The position numbers were made by a program, and so were the translations under genes. From Pseudobutyrivibrio sp. ACV-2 (lineage in GTDB: Bacteria > Bacillota > Clostridia > Lachnospirales > Lachnospiraceae), in assembly GCF_900107545.1 (NCBI RefSeq), contig NZ_FNQZ01000001.1:124001-188000 (forward strand): a stretch of 64,000 nt of DNA, written 5' to 3'. The notes under the pieces are model-generated. The model had not been told where the DNA came from. It made no database searches and saw only the letters and a list, made by a program, of their open reading frames with translations. This document shows, piece by piece, positions 44,724 through 55,211 of the stretch; position 1 is the first letter of the stretch, and every line of letters begins with the position of its first letter.

Positions 44724-45294
44724 GGAATTACGCTTAAAATATAAAAAAATCAGAGATGAAATATCTCCTGATGAACATCTATTATTATCACAGCATATAA
44801 CCACACAACTAAAGGCTCTTTTAGAATCAGATTTTAAAAGGGCTAATATTTTTTTATGCTTTTATCCATTTAAAAATGAAGCGGGGCTTCTTAGCTTTTA
44901 TCAATATTTATTAGATGAAAATAAAGAGCTTTATTTTCCTGTAAGTAATGGCAGCAATCATGAACTTAAGTTTTATAGAGTCTTAGATTTAGCTAAGGAT
45001 TTTCATAAAGGATTTCGTGATATAATGGAGCCGAATGATGATTTGCCCGGGCTTTCAGATTTTTCTGGTGCAATAGCTATTACGCCAGGACTGATTTTTG
45101 ATGAAAAATGTAATAGATGTGGATATGGTGCAGGCTTTTATGACCGCTTTTTTGCAAAGCATGAATCCATTACAAAAATTGGGGTATGCTTTGAGCAACA
45201 AATGGTTAATGAATTGGATATAAACGATTGGGATATTCCACTTGATTATATTGTTACTAATAAACGGCTTATTAAAAGAGGTGACGGACTATGA
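44704..45294 (+). CDS. fthC: 5-formyltetrahydrofolate cyclo-ligase
   Basis: Converts 5-formyl-THF to 5,10-methenyl-THF with ATP, maintaining the one-carbon pool. The N-terminal [16 protein letters not shown] is typical. The C-terminal signature (about residues 135-150) reads [12 protein letters not shown], with the conserved GxGxGYYDR-like motif. The length is 196 residues from ATG 44704, which overlaps the previous gene by 20 bases; the earlier ATG at 44668 would give a deeper overlap. It overlaps proA by four bases (ATGA). Confidence 0.9.
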   Translation: MPTNINKELRLKYKKIRDEISPDEHLLLSQHITTQLKALLESDFKRANIFLCFYPFKNEAGLLSFYQYLLDENKELYFPVSNGSNHELKFYRVLDLAKDFHKGFRDIMEPNDDLPGLSDFSGAIAITPGLIFDEKCNRCGYGAGFYDRFFAKHESITKIGVCFEQQMVNELDINDWDIPLDYIVTNKRLIKRGDGL

Positions 45295-46535
45295 CTTTAC
45301 TTGAATTAGCAACAAAAGCGAGAGACACAAAATATGAGGTGGCGGCCTTAAGCACAAAAGCCAAGAATGATGCCATACTTTCAGTTGCAGATGCACTAGA
45401 AGCAAATAGCGCTGATATCATTTCAGCTAATGCTATTGATATGAAAAATGGCGAGGAAAAAGGACTATCAGCTGGTCTTCTAGATAGATTAAAGCTTGAT
45501 GAAAGTCGTATTAAGGGAATGGCTGATGGACTTAGAGAGGTTGCTCGGCTTGAAGATCCAATCGGCAAGATTACAGAGGAATTCACTCGTCCAAATGGTC
45601 TTAGTATTAAAAAGCGCCTTGTTCCAATCGGTGTAGTAGGTGTTATTTATGAGGCTAGACCAAATGTTACAGCAGATGTATTCGGTCTATGCTTTAAGAC
45701 AGGAAACGCTGTAATCCTTAAGGGTGGAAGCGATGCGTTAGAATCAAATAAAGCAATAGTAAAGGTTATCAAGGAAGCACTTCTTTCAAATAATCTTCCT
45801 GTTGATGCCATCACTTTAATTGAGGATACTTCAAGAGAATCCACCAAGGAAATGATGCGTCTCAATGGTTACATCGATGTACTCATCCCTAGAGGAGGTG
45901 CAGGCTTAATTAAATCAGTCGTAGAAAATGCATCTGTACCAGTTATTGAGACAGGTTCAGGTAATTGCCATATATATGTAGATTATGATGCAGATATCGA
46001 TATGGCCATCAACATCATTATCAATGCTAAAACACAGCGAATTGGTGTATGCAATGCCGCAGAGTCTTTAGTAATTCATGAAGCCATAGCAGAAAAGCTT
46101 TTACCAAAGCTTGGCGAGGCGCTTAAAGAAAAAGGTGTTCAGATTTTTGCAGATGAAAAATCAAGACCATTTTTAAATGACTCAAAGCCTGCCACAGAAG
46201 AGGATTTTGGCACAGAGTATTTAGATTATATTATTTCAGTAAAGACAGTTTCTTCAGTAGAGGAAGCTATAGCCCATATTAATAAATACAACACAGGACA
46301 TTCAGAATCTATAATCACAAAGGATAATAATAATGCTGAAAAGTTCTTAAGTGGAATAGATGCAGCTTGTGTTTATGTAAATGCTTCAACAAGATTTACA
46401 GATGGCTTCGAGTTTGGTTTTGGTGCTGAAATTGGTATCAGCACTCAGAAGCTTCATGCTAGAGGACCAATGGGACTTTTGGCATTAACAAGCTATAAAT
46501 ACACCATCTATGGAGATGGTCAGGTTAGACAATAG
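45291..46535 (+). CDS. proA: Gamma-glutamyl phosphate reductase
   Basis: Reduces glutamyl-5-phosphate to the semialdehyde in proline synthesis. It has the aldehyde-dehydrogenase fold, 414 residues. Recognisable segments are [55 protein letters not shown] and the catalytic-Cys block [12 protein letters not shown]. The end [19 protein letters not shown] is characteristic. ATG 45291 overlaps fthC by four bases. Confidence 0.96.
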   Translation: MTLLELATKARDTKYEVAALSTKAKNDAILSVADALEANSADIISANAIDMKNGEEKGLSAGLLDRLKLDESRIKGMADGLREVARLEDPIGKITEEFTRPNGLSIKKRLVPIGVVGVIYEARPNVTADVFGLCFKTGNAVILKGGSDALESNKAIVKVIKEALLSNNLPVDAITLIEDTSRESTKEMMRLNGYIDVLIPRGGAGLIKSVVENASVPVIETGSGNCHIYVDYDADIDMAINIIINAKTQRIGVCNAAESLVIHEAIAEKLLPKLGEALKEKGVQIFADEKSRPFLNDSKPATEEDFGTEYLDYIISVKTVSSVEEAIAHINKYNTGHSESIITKDNNNAEKFLSGIDAACVYVNASTRFTDGFEFGFGAEIGISTQKLHARGPMGLLALTSYKYTIYGDGQVRQ

Positions 46536-46557
46536 ATTTATTAGATAGGATATTTAA

Positions 46558-47991
46558 ATGAGTATTACAGATTTATTAAACAATGCTCCAGAAATGGAGC
46601 CAGAACGTCAATATTATTTTATTGAGGAAGCAAAAAAGCTTATAGCAAAAAAAGAAGAGGAGCTTGGACGTAAGCTTACATGCTGTGTAACAACCTTTGG
46701 TTGCCAAATGAATGCAAGAGACTCTGAAAAGCTTCTTGGTATTTTAAAGCAGATTGGCTATGTAGAAACAGACAATGAAAATGCAGATTTCGTAATCTAC
46801 AACACCTGTACTGTTAGAGAAAATGCCAACAATAAGGTATATGGTCACCTTGGAATTCTTCATGGCTATAAGAAAAAGAACAAGGATATGATGATTGGCT
46901 TATGTGGTTGCATGATGCAGGAGCCAACAGTTATTGAGCATCTAAAGACCAACTACAAATTTGTTGATCTTATTTTTGGTACCCACAATCTTTATAAGTT
47001 TGCAGAGCTTTTTACTACAGCTTTACTTAATAAAAAAGGAATGATTATTGATATTTGGAAGGATACGGACAAAATCGTAGAAAATCTTCCAATTTCACGT
47101 AAATATTCATTTAAATCCGGCGTAAATATCAGCTTTGGTTGCAACAATTTCTGCTCATACTGTATCGTTCCTTATGTTAGAGGTCGAGAGCGTTCAAGAA
47201 AGCCTGAAGATATTGTGGCTGAAATCAAAGAGCTTGTGGCTGATGGCGTAGTAGAAGTTATGCTTCTTGGACAAAATGTTAATTCCTATGGTGTTGGTCT
47301 TGAAGAAAAGGTTACCTTTGCAGACTTACTACGTATGGTAAATGATATTGAAGGCTTAAAGCGTATTCGTTTTATGACACCTCATCCAAAGGATTTGTCT
47401 GATGAATTAATCGAAGCTATGGCGAGCTGTGACAAGGTTTGCCATCATATGCACCTTCCACTTCAGTCTGGTAGTACAGAAATCCTTAAAAAGATGAACC
47501 GTCGTTACACCAAGGAGCATTATCTTGGTTTGGTTGAAAAGCTTAGAGCTCGCATTCCTGATGTTGCCATTACCACAGATATAATTGTAGGCTTCCCAGG
47601 GGAAACAGAAGAGGACTTCCTTGAGACAATGGACGTAGTGGATAAGGTTCATTACGATTCTGCATTTACATTTATCTACTCTAAGAGAACAGGTACACCG
47701 GCCGCAACAATGGAAAATCAGGTTCCAGAGCATGTTGTAAAGGATAGATTTGATAGACTTTTAAGCCTTGTTCAAAAGCATGGACATGAGAAGGTGCAGG
47801 CACTTGAAGGAACAGTGCAGGAGGTTCTTGTAGAGGATGTAAACGAACAGGATTCTTCACTTGTTTCAGGTAAGCTTGCAAATAACGTAACAGTTCATTT
47901 CCCTGGCGATGAATCTATGATTGGCAAATTAATCAATGTTAGGTTAAACTGTTGTAAGGGCTTTTATTTCATTGGCGAATTAGCTGATTAG
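46558..47991 (+). CDS. miaB: tRNA-2-methylthio-N6-dimethylallyladenosine synthase MiaB
   Basis: Adds a methylthio group to i6A37 in tRNA. The N-terminal MTTase domain has Cys in TFGCQMNARDSE, NTCTVRENA and LCGCMMQEP. The radical-SAM motif is CNNFCSYCIVPYVRGRERSR. A TRAM domain lies at the end (about 410-477). The length of 477 residues is usual. Gap to proA is 22 bases with no terminator, so cotranscription is likely. The paralogue RimO is at the window end. Confidence 0.95.
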   Translation: MSITDLLNNAPEMEPERQYYFIEEAKKLIAKKEEELGRKLTCCVTTFGCQMNARDSEKLLGILKQIGYVETDNENADFVIYNTCTVRENANNKVYGHLGILHGYKKKNKDMMIGLCGCMMQEPTVIEHLKTNYKFVDLIFGTHNLYKFAELFTTALLNKKGMIIDIWKDTDKIVENLPISRKYSFKSGVNISFGCNNFCSYCIVPYVRGRERSRKPEDIVAEIKELVADGVVEVMLLGQNVNSYGVGLEEKVTFADLLRMVNDIEGLKRIRFMTPHPKDLSDELIEAMASCDKVCHHMHLPLQSGSTEILKKMNRRYTKEHYLGLVEKLRARIPDVAITTDIIVGFPGETEEDFLETMDVVDKVHYDSAFTFIYSKRTGTPAATMENQVPEHVVKDRFDRLLSLVQKHGHEKVQALEGTVQEVLVEDVNEQDSSLVSGKLANNVTVHFPGDESMIGKLINVRLNCCKGFYFIGELAD

Positions 47992-48020
47992 CCTAATTTA
48001 CATCCGAAGGGAGATTTTCA

Positions 48021-48635
48021 ATGTTTGCATACATAAGAGGCACACTTTCAGACATTGATGAAAATACAATTATTGTAGAGAACAATGGAGTGGGCTACGG
48101 TATTAGTTCATCCTCTAATACCATAAGCCAATTACCTGAGCTAGGCGAAGAGGTAAAGCTTAATACAAAGCTCATTCCAAAGGAAGATTCTATTACTTTA
48201 TATGGATTCTATAATAAGGAGGAGCTTAAGATGTTTGAGCTTCTTCTTTCTGTTAGTGGAATCGGTCCTAAAGGAGCACTTGCTATCCTTAGCAATATGA
48301 CAGTCAGTGACATTAAATTTGCAGTTGCAGGAAATGACTCAAAGGCTTTTGCTGCCTGCCCTGGAGTCGGTAAAAAGACTGCCGAAAGAATCATCATAGA
48401 TTTAAAGGATAAGGTGGATATTATTGGTGCTTTCGAAGCTAAAATTACGTCTGATTTATCTGGTAAAAAGTCGGCACTTACATCTAATGTTAAGGAAGAA
48501 GTTATTGAGGCTCTTGTAGCGCTTGGATATAGCGCAAGCAATGCCGCAAGAGCTTTAGACAAGATGACTATTACCGAATCCACAACCACAGAACAATTGC
48601 TTTCAGATACATTAAAGCAAATGTCATTCCTATAA
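48021..48635 (+). CDS. ruvA: Holliday junction helicase subunit RuvA
   Basis: Binds Holliday junctions and loads RuvB. An OB-fold N-terminus (MFAYIRGTLSDID) is followed by helix-hairpin-helix motifs (LLSVSGIGPKGALAILS and FAACPGVGKKTAERIIIDL) and a C-terminal UBA-like domain that contacts RuvB. The length is 204 residues. Followed by ruvB 18 bases downstream. Confidence 0.95.
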   Translation: MFAYIRGTLSDIDENTIIVENNGVGYGISSSSNTISQLPELGEEVKLNTKLIPKEDSITLYGFYNKEELKMFELLLSVSGIGPKGALAILSNMTVSDIKFAVAGNDSKAFAACPGVGKKTAERIIIDLKDKVDIIGAFEAKITSDLSGKKSALTSNVKEEVIEALVALGYSASNAARALDKMTITESTTTEQLLSDTLKQMSFL

Positions 48636-48653
48636 AATTTTTTGGGGAAGAAA

Positions 48654-49661
48654 ATGTTATCAAACAAACAAATTACATCTACAATTGCAAATCACGAAGA
48701 CCTGGTTAATGACAACACCTTAAGACCGAAATCTTTTGACGGTTATATTGGCCAGAGCAAGGTCAAAGAAAATATGAAAGTCTATATAGAGGCTGCTAAA
48801 AATCGTGGCGATGCCCTGGATCATGTCCTATTATATGGCCCTCCAGGACTTGGAAAAACCACTTTGGCTGGAATAGTTGCAGAGGAAATGGGCTCCAATA
48901 TAAAGGTTACTTCAGGACCTGCTATTACGATTCCAGGGGAGATAGTTGCTATACTGATGACTTTAAAGGATGGCGACATTCTCTTTATTGATGAAATCCA
49001 TCGTCTTTCAAAGCCTGTAGAGGAAACTCTTTATTCTGCCATGGAAGATTATGCTTTAGATATTGTTATGGGAAAAGATACCACTGCAAGATCTATTCAT
49101 ACAAAATTACCTCGTTTCACTCTTGTTGGAGCCACTACACGTCCAGGACTTTTGTCAGCACCTCTTAGGGATAGATTTGGAATTATTGGCCATATGGATT
49201 ATTACACTCCTGAGGAATTGTCTGAGATTATCACTGCTTCAGCAGGAAAACTGGGCGCCCCTATTGATTATGAAGGAGCTTATCAGATAGCACTTCGTTC
49301 AAGAGGTACACCGCGTCTTGCTAACCGTTACTTAAAACGTGTTCGTGATTATGCAGAAGTCAAATTTGAGGGACATATTACCAAAGAGGTAGCAGCAGCT
49401 ACACTGGATTCTTTAGAAGTTGACACTTTAGGTCTTGATAATAACGATAGAAATATTCTTCTTGCTATTATAGAACGCTTCAATGGAGGCCCGGTTGGCC
49501 TTGACAATCTCGCTGCTACAGTTGGAGAGGATTCAGGCACCATCGAGGATGTATATGAGCCATATTTATTACAACATGGACTTATCATACGTACTCCAAA
49601 GGGAAGAGTAGCTACAAAAGAAGCATATGAGCATTTTGATATGGCCTTCCCAGAAAACTAG
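48654..49661 (+). CDS. ruvB: Holliday junction helicase motor RuvB
   Basis: An AAA+ ATPase that drives branch migration with Ruv[13 protein letters not shown] is followed by Walker [13 protein letters not shown], Walker B FIDEIHRL, the [18 protein letters not shown] arginine-finger region, and a C-terminal winged helix ([15 protein letters not shown]). The length is 335 residues. ATG 48654 follows GGGGAAG; the TTG at 48642 is rejected. Confidence 0.96.
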   Translation: MLSNKQITSTIANHEDLVNDNTLRPKSFDGYIGQSKVKENMKVYIEAAKNRGDALDHVLLYGPPGLGKTTLAGIVAEEMGSNIKVTSGPAITIPGEIVAILMTLKDGDILFIDEIHRLSKPVEETLYSAMEDYALDIVMGKDTTARSIHTKLPRFTLVGATTRPGLLSAPLRDRFGIIGHMDYYTPEELSEIITASAGKLGAPIDYEGAYQIALRSRGTPRLANRYLKRVRDYAEVKFEGHITKEVAAATLDSLEVDTLGLDNNDRNILLAIIERFNGGPVGLDNLAATVGEDSGTIEDVYEPYLLQHGLIIRTPKGRVATKEAYEHFDMAFPEN

Positions 49662-49670
49662 CGTGGGCAC

Positions 49671-49699
49671 TTGTTTTTCACCCTTAACAAAGTTATAAT
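49671..49699 (+). promoter_or_regulatory. Sigma-A promoter for zapA
   Basis: TTGTTT at 49671-49676, a 17-base spacer and TATAAT at 49694-49699, directly downstream of ruvB without an intervening terminator. Confidence 0.7.
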
Positions 49700-49732
49700 T
49701 ATAAATGAATTTCTGTAGGGAGGATGCGTGTT

Positions 49733-50158
49733 ATGGTTTCCGAGAAGAGCGCTAAAGTGCTTATAGGCGGGAAGGTATATACGTTAAGCGGTTACGAGGA
49801 GGAAGAATATCTTCAGAAAGTAGCCAATTACATCAATGCAAAGCTGGATGAGTTTAACACCATTGATGATTACAAGCGTATTTCAGCTGACCTAAAGGCC
49901 ACATTGCTAGAGCTGAATATAGCAGATGACTATTTCAAAGCAAAGACTCAGGTTGAATCCTTGGAGTCTGACTTAGAGATTAGAGATAGAGAAATTTATA
50001 ATCTGAAACATGATTTAATTTCAGCACAGTTAAAAACGGAAACATTAGAAGAGACAATTTCAAAGCTTGAGCGGGAGAACAAGGAACTCCTTCTTAACAA
50101 GACAAAGCTTGAGGCTTCCCTAGAGGATGCTCTTCTAGGTTCGTTATCAGATGATTAA
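49733..50158 (+). CDS. zapA: Cell division protein ZapA
   Basis: Promotes FtsZ ring bundling at midcell. The N-terminal head has KVLIGGKVYTLSGYEEEEYLQKVANYIN in part, and the C-terminal 75 residues form a coiled coil (ESLESDLEIRDREIYNLKHDLI). I chose ATG 49733 (141 residues) because GGGAGG is about 10 bases upstream; ATG 49724 lies only one or two bases from that site. A terminator follows. Confidence 0.88.
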   Translation: MVSEKSAKVLIGGKVYTLSGYEEEEYLQKVANYINAKLDEFNTIDDYKRISADLKATLLELNIADDYFKAKTQVESLESDLEIRDREIYNLKHDLISAQLKTETLEETISKLERENKELLLNKTKLEASLEDALLGSLSDD

Positions 50159-50161
50159 TCA

Positions 50162-50192
50162 AGAGTCCCAAACTATTGGGGCTCTGTTTTAT
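50162..50192 (+). terminator. Terminator after zapA
   Basis: The 10-bp stem AGAGTCCCAA/TTGGGGCTCT (one G-T pair) with loop ACTA is followed by GTTTTATTT. It ends just before the U32 gene. Confidence 0.8.
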
Positions 50193-50205
50193 TTAAAGGA
50201 ATTAT

Positions 50206-52317
50206 ATGAATAAATTAGAACTTCTTTCACCAGCAGGTGATTTACAAATTTTTAAAGCTGTTGTTGATGCAGGGGCAGATGCTGTTTATTTTGGTGGAGA
50301 TTTATTTGGCGCCAGAGCCTATGCTAAAAATTTCACCATAGAAGAGGCTGCTGAAGCCATTAAATACGCCCACATACATGGGGCTAAAGCATATCTTACT
50401 GTTAATACCCTTCTTAAAAATCCTGAAATTGAAGATAAGCTATATGATTATTTGCGAGCTTATGTAGAAAATGGAATTGATGCCTTTATTGTACAGGATT
50501 TTGGTGTATTTAATTTTATAAGAGAGTATTTTCCAACTACTCATATTCATGTGAGTACTCAGGCCAGCTTGTGTACAAAAAACGGTGCACAGTTTTTTGA
50601 AGGCCTTGGAGCCACCCGTATAGTAACAGCGCGAGAAATATCTATAGACGAGATTGCAAAAATTCATGCAGCTTGTCCTGACCTTGAAATAGAAAGCTTT
50701 ATACATGGCGCTTTATGTGTTTGTTATTCAGGCCAGTGCCTCATGTCTTCAATCATAGGCGGTCGTTCCGGTAACAGAGGACGCTGCGCTCAGCCATGCC
50801 GACTTCCATATGAAGCCTATGAAAAAAATGGTAAGCATCTCAACAAAAATGGCAGCTATATTCTGTCCCCAAAGGATTTTTGCACTATAAATTATCTTCC
50901 TAAAATGATAGAAGCAGGAGTTGTTTCTTTTAAAATCGAAGGAAGAATGAAGCAATTAAGCTATGCAACAGGTGTAGTTTCTGTTTATAGACATTATTTT
51001 GATGAATACCTTTATAAAGGAGCTAAAAATTATTCTGTTACAGAAAAAGATATTCAAAAGCTTTTAGACTATGGCAATCGTTCAGGTTTTACAGATTTAT
51101 ATTTAACTCGACATAATGGCCCTGAAATGATTACCTTTGAAGCGCCTTCTCATACTAAATCTGAGGATAGCAGTGGCGTTATAAAGCCTTCAAAAATAAA
51201 AATCAATTGCAAGGTCTCAGCACTTTTAAACAAAGAATTCGAAGTGACATTTTCTGATGAAAGTGGACATATCGGTACATCTAAAGGGAATATTATAGAA
51301 GCTGCAAGCAAAAAGCCAACCTCTTATGAAGATATTGAAAAAGCTGTATCAGGCCTTGGGAATACACCTTTTACAATAGATAAGCTGACAATTGATTTTG
51401 ATGATGACATTTTCCTGCCTGTATCAGTAATTAAAAACGTCAGAAGAACAGCAATAGAAGCCTTTGAGGCTAATCTGTCTGGACAGAATGAAGCTCCTGT
51501 TATAAAAGAATATTCTAGTCTTAAATTTACAGGTAAAAAAAATACTGTCCCTGGTTGTTTTGCGACAGTTCAGACATTAGACCAACTCAAAGCTATAAAT
51601 GATGCTGATTTTGTGAATACAATTGCGGTTTCTAGGAATTTTTTTGTAACAGCCGTTTCTTCCTTTAATGGTGATGTATATATTTATCTTCCAACAATAC
51701 TTAGAGAAGAATATGCTTCAGAGCTTACAATTGATGAAAGAGCTGCGGGAGTAATAGCTTGTTCATTTGATGAAGTGGGCTTACTTTTAAACGATGGCTA
51801 TCCAAAAGAGAAAATTATTCTTGATCATAGACTTTATACCTTTAACAATCGCAGTATAAAGGGATTTAGAGATATATCTATAGTGAATAATTGTATTCCT
51901 TATGAGCTTTCTCTAAAGGAACTGAAACACAGAGACAATAGTCATTCGCAGATGATTATTTACAGCCGTATTCCTATGATGGTAACTGCAAATTGTACTA
52001 TCAAAAACACTATAGGCTGTAAGAAAAATAACGATATTTATAATCTTGTGGACCGTAAAAATCAGCAGTTGGTTGTAAAGTGCAATTGCGATTACTGCTA
52101 TAACACTATTTACAATAGCAAAAAATATATAGCCTTTGATTTAAAAAATGAGCTTATTGATTTAGGCGTAAAGGATTTCAGGCTTGATTTTACTGTTGAA
52201 GACTATAAAGAGACCGCAAGCATTCTTAAAGCTTATAAGGCCACATTTATAGATAACGAGCCATTTACCTTTAAAGAAGACTATACTAAAGGACATTTGA
52301 AAAGAGGAGTAGAATAA
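50206..52317 (+). CDS. U32-family protein, probable tRNA/rRNA hydroxylase
   Basis: A member of the peptidase U32 family, now linked to 5-hydroxyuridine formation in tRNA (TrhP) or 23S rRNA hydroxylation (RlhA). The N-terminal barrel has LLSPAGDLQIFKAVVDAGADAVYFGG in part. The U32 signature ESFIHGALCVCYSGQC lies near residues 163-178, followed by GRSGNRGRCAQPCR, with Cys that may bind Fe-S. A DUF3656-like insert covers about 330-560 and the C-terminal part has further Cys pairs (CNCDYC). The length is 703 residues. Which RNA it modifies is not settled. Confidence 0.85.
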   Translation: MNKLELLSPAGDLQIFKAVVDAGADAVYFGGDLFGARAYAKNFTIEEAAEAIKYAHIHGAKAYLTVNTLLKNPEIEDKLYDYLRAYVENGIDAFIVQDFGVFNFIREYFPTTHIHVSTQASLCTKNGAQFFEGLGATRIVTAREISIDEIAKIHAACPDLEIESFIHGALCVCYSGQCLMSSIIGGRSGNRGRCAQPCRLPYEAYEKNGKHLNKNGSYILSPKDFCTINYLPKMIEAGVVSFKIEGRMKQLSYATGVVSVYRHYFDEYLYKGAKNYSVTEKDIQKLLDYGNRSGFTDLYLTRHNGPEMITFEAPSHTKSEDSSGVIKPSKIKINCKVSALLNKEFEVTFSDESGHIGTSKGNIIEAASKKPTSYEDIEKAVSGLGNTPFTIDKLTIDFDDDIFLPVSVIKNVRRTAIEAFEANLSGQNEAPVIKEYSSLKFTGKKNTVPGCFATVQTLDQLKAINDADFVNTIAVSRNFFVTAVSSFNGDVYIYLPTILREEYASELTIDERAAGVIACSFDEVGLLLNDGYPKEKIILDHRLYTFNNRSIKGFRDISIVNNCIPYELSLKELKHRDNSHSQMIIYSRIPMMVTANCTIKNTIGCKKNNDIYNLVDRKNQQLVVKCNCDYCYNTIYNSKKYIAFDLKNELIDLGVKDFRLDFTVEDYKETASILKAYKATFIDNEPFTFKEDYTKGHLKRGVE

Positions 52318-52318
52318 A

Positions 52319-53659
52319 TTGGTTAGTGTAATTACGAATTTTTCGAGAATTACAATTCTTTCTTATGTCATCATTTTTACACTGATTGACTGTGTTCTTC
52401 TTTTTGAACCTAAACTAAATGAGGGCTTAAATAGCATTTTGGTCACCATCCAGGCTGTTATGATAGTTCTTTTTTTAGTGAATGGTTCTGTTGTTTTATA
52501 TTTTTCTGCTGAAGAACCAAGAATAATTTTATTGCTAGTTCTTGAACTTTTATTTTTATTAATTTTTGCCTTGGTCATCAACAAAATAACTGTACCAGTC
52601 TCGAAAGGCCTGATAAATAATGTATTATTTCTCATTTCTATGAGCCTTATTACCCTTGAAAGACTTAATCTTACGAGAGCTGCAAGGCAGTTTATATTTT
52701 TAATTGCCGGAGTTATGCTTTCTATTCTTGTTGTTTATATTTTAAGAAAAATTCCTCAAATCAATCGGCTAACATTTGTTTTTGGAGGAACAGGGATAGT
52801 TCTTCTGTTGCTTGTTGGTCTGATGGGTGTTGTAGAATACGGTGCTAAGCTATCCTTGTCCTTTGGAAGTGTAAGCATCCAGCCTAGCGAATTTGTAAAG
52901 CTTTCTTATCTGTTTTTTATAAGTGGATGTATTGTTACCTTTAAGGATTTTAAAGGCTTTTTATTTGCTGGAATTGGTGCAGCACTTCATATTTTAGTTC
53001 TTATATATTCTAAGGATTTGGGAACAGCATTTATTTTTTTAGTTACATACATCTTTTTAATTTTTATCGCTTACAAGAATTACATAGTCTTGGCTATAGA
53101 GCTATTCTTAGGCATAGCAGGCGGATTTATTGCCTATAATATGTTTCCTCATATTCAAAGGCGATTTGTTGCATGGTCTGATCCTTTATCTGTAGTTGAA
53201 GATCAGGGATATCAGATTTCACAGTCATTATTTGCTGTAGGTACTGGCAGTTGGCTTGGTTCTGGCTTAAATAACGGCCTTCCAAACAAAATCCCTGTGG
53301 TAGTCAAAGATTTTATTTTTGCGGCCATTTCTGAGGAAATGGGAGCTATTGTAGCCATGTGTCTAATTATTATTTATATGTGCACGTTTATAATGATCTT
53401 TAACGTGTCATTTAACTGCACCTATAGTTTTTATATGCTTGTTACAAGTGGCTTTGCCATTATTTTTGCCATACAAACTATTTTAAATATTGGTGGCGTT
53501 ATCAAATTTATTCCTTCAACGGGTGTGACTTTGCCACTCATCAGTTATGGAGGAAGTTCTTTAGTGTCACTTCTTATTGGAATTTTTATAACTGAATGCT
53601 CCGAGGATTTGTGGCATTTACCATCAAAACGCAAAAGGAATTACATTAATAAGAGATGA
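52319..53659 (+). CDS. FtsW/RodA/SpoVE-family glycosyltransferase (TTG start)
   Basis: A SEDS-family lipid II polymerase. About ten transmembrane helices are visible. Conserved SEDS blocks include SVSIQPSEFVKLSYL (residues ~185), KDLGTAFIFL (~230), YQISQSLFAVGTGSWLGSGL, and TGVTLPLISYGGSSL near the end. The TTG start at 52319 lies ten bases after GAGGAG. It overlaps the next gene by four bases. Pairing with a transpeptidase points to a dedicated SEDS-PBP synthase, perhaps for elongation or division; which one cannot be told. Confidence 0.88.
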   Translation: MVSVITNFSRITILSYVIIFTLIDCVLLFEPKLNEGLNSILVTIQAVMIVLFLVNGSVVLYFSAEEPRIILLLVLELLFLLIFALVINKITVPVSKGLINNVLFLISMSLITLERLNLTRAARQFIFLIAGVMLSILVVYILRKIPQINRLTFVFGGTGIVLLLLVGLMGVVEYGAKLSLSFGSVSIQPSEFVKLSYLFFISGCIVTFKDFKGFLFAGIGAALHILVLIYSKDLGTAFIFLVTYIFLIFIAYKNYIVLAIELFLGIAGGFIAYNMFPHIQRRFVAWSDPLSVVEDQGYQISQSLFAVGTGSWLGSGLNNGLPNKIPVVVKDFIFAAISEEMGAIVAMCLIIIYMCTFIMIFNVSFNCTYSFYMLVTSGFAIIFAIQTILNIGGVIKFIPSTGVTLPLISYGGSSLVSLLIGIFITECSEDLWHLPSKRKRNYINKR

Positions 53660-55095
53660 ATAAAGTAACAAAACCGAAAAAAAATCATATACGAAAAGAG
53701 ATATATGTAACCGCTGTTATATTTGCTTTTATTTTCCTTTGTATGATTTTTTTCCTATACCATTTTATAAGATACGATTCTAAGGATTTTATTTATAACT
53801 CGTTCAATGCCCGTTTTTCAGTGTTTGCAGATGATGTTGTAAGAGGAAGTATATACACAGCCGACGGAAAAGTGATGGCTCAAACCTCAAAGGATGATGA
53901 AGGAAATGAAATAAGAGTTTATCCAGATGAAAGACTATTTTCCCATGAAGTGGGGTATGTAGGGAAAGGAATGGCAGGACTTGAAGCGAGTTATTCCTTC
54001 GATTTACTTAAATCCCATATCACATTGGATGATCAAATTAACAACAGTCTGACTGGAATAAAAAGTCCAGGGGATAATTTATATACTACTTTAGATTATG
54101 ATGCTCAAAAGGCTGCTTTTGAGGGTTTAGGTCTATATGATGGGGCAGTAATAGCAATAGAACCTGAAACAGGAAAAATTGTTGCTATGGTATCAAAGCC
54201 GGATTATGACCCAAATACCATTGCTAAATATTGGGATGATATAAATGACAGTTCAAAAAATAGCTCAGTACTAATGAATAGAGCTACAAATGGTTCGTAT
54301 CCACCTGGTTCTACATTTAAAATTGTAACTACACTTGCTTATTTGCGAGAACATGACGAAGATGATACTTATTCCTATAACTGTAATGGCCACATCGATG
54401 TAGATGGTTACACGATTCATTGCAGTAGTAATGAAAAGCATGGCAAGGAGAATTTGCTTCAGGCTTTTTCAAATTCATGCAACAGTGCGTATGCTGATAT
54501 TGGTATTCATCTTGATAGAGAAGCTTTTATTAATACTGCAGAAGATTTATATTTTAATAAAACACTGCCTACAATGCTTTCTGCATCCAAAAAATCTGCT
54601 TTTAATATAGATTCGGATACAAAGGAGAGCATTGTAGGTCAAACCGCTATCGGGCAGGGAGCTACATCAGTGTCACCACTTCATATGGCAATGCTTGTTT
54701 CTGCTATTGCAAATGACGGTGAACTAATGGAACCATATTTGGCAGATAAGCTGGTCAGTGCTGAGGGTGATATTGTAAGCCAGACAGAGCCTGTCAGTGC
54801 AGGACTTATTATGTCAGCAGAAGAAGTTGATACCTTAAATAAATACATGGAAGCCGTCGTAATGGATGGAACTTCGGCAAAGGTTGATTTTGGAGATCTA
54901 AGTGTCTATGGAAAGACAGGAACTGCAGAATACTCAGAAAACAAAAAGCTGACTCATTCCTGGTTTGTGGGATATGCTTCAAATGATGATGGAAAACAGC
55001 TTGCAATAGCAGTAATTATGGAGGGAGCAGGCTATGGAAGTAAGTTTGCAGCCCCTTTAGCAGCCAAAGTTTTTAATGCATATTTTGAAGAATAA
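53656..55095 (+). CDS. Class B penicillin-binding transpeptidase (PbpA-like)
   Basis: Crosslinks peptidoglycan. A short cytoplasmic segment and one transmembrane helix (about 18-38) are followed by a pedestal domain. The transpeptidase domain has the Ser nucleophile S219 in STFK (219-222), a SxN-type motif in FSNSCNSAY, and GKTGTAEYS near the end. The length of 479 residues is like Mycobacterium PbpA, which also pairs with RodA. The start overlaps the FtsW/RodA stop (ATGA). Confidence 0.9.
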   Translation: MNKVTKPKKNHIRKEIYVTAVIFAFIFLCMIFFLYHFIRYDSKDFIYNSFNARFSVFADDVVRGSIYTADGKVMAQTSKDDEGNEIRVYPDERLFSHEVGYVGKGMAGLEASYSFDLLKSHITLDDQINNSLTGIKSPGDNLYTTLDYDAQKAAFEGLGLYDGAVIAIEPETGKIVAMVSKPDYDPNTIAKYWDDINDSSKNSSVLMNRATNGSYPPGSTFKIVTTLAYLREHDEDDTYSYNCNGHIDVDGYTIHCSSNEKHGKENLLQAFSNSCNSAYADIGIHLDREAFINTAEDLYFNKTLPTMLSASKKSAFNIDSDTKESIVGQTAIGQGATSVSPLHMAMLVSAIANDGELMEPYLADKLVSAEGDIVSQTEPVSAGLIMSAEEVDTLNKYMEAVVMDGTSAKVDFGDLSVYGKTGTAEYSENKKLTHSWFVGYASNDDGKQLAIAVIMEGAGYGSKFAAPLAAKVFNAYFEE

Positions 55096-55126
55096 ATAAA
55101 TTTTAAAGATATTTAATAAAAAAGCA

Positions 55127-55155
55127 TTGCAATTTATAAAATGCCTTGCTATAAT
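55127..55155 (+). promoter_or_regulatory. Sigma-A promoter for rpmB
   Basis: TTGCAA at 55127-55132, a 17-base spacer and TATAAT at 55150-55155, with an extended -10 TG at 55147-55148. Strong. The predicted start is close to a 5-bp hairpin (TGCGA/TCGCA) at 55164-55177 followed by CTGTTTTT. Confidence 0.88.
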
Positions 55156-55211
55156 ACCCATGTTGCGAAAAATCGCACTGTTTTTGAAATATCTTACAAG
55201 GAGGTGCAATC

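Noticed and set aside
52319-55095. A new cell-wall system made of the FtsW/RodA and PBP pair
   Set aside because: Paired SEDS and class B PBP genes are well known; domains and motifs here are ordinary.
55121-55145. Terminator after the PBP gene (GCATT...AATGC)
   Set aside because: The 5-bp stem with an 11-base loop overlaps the rpmB promoter and has no T-run.
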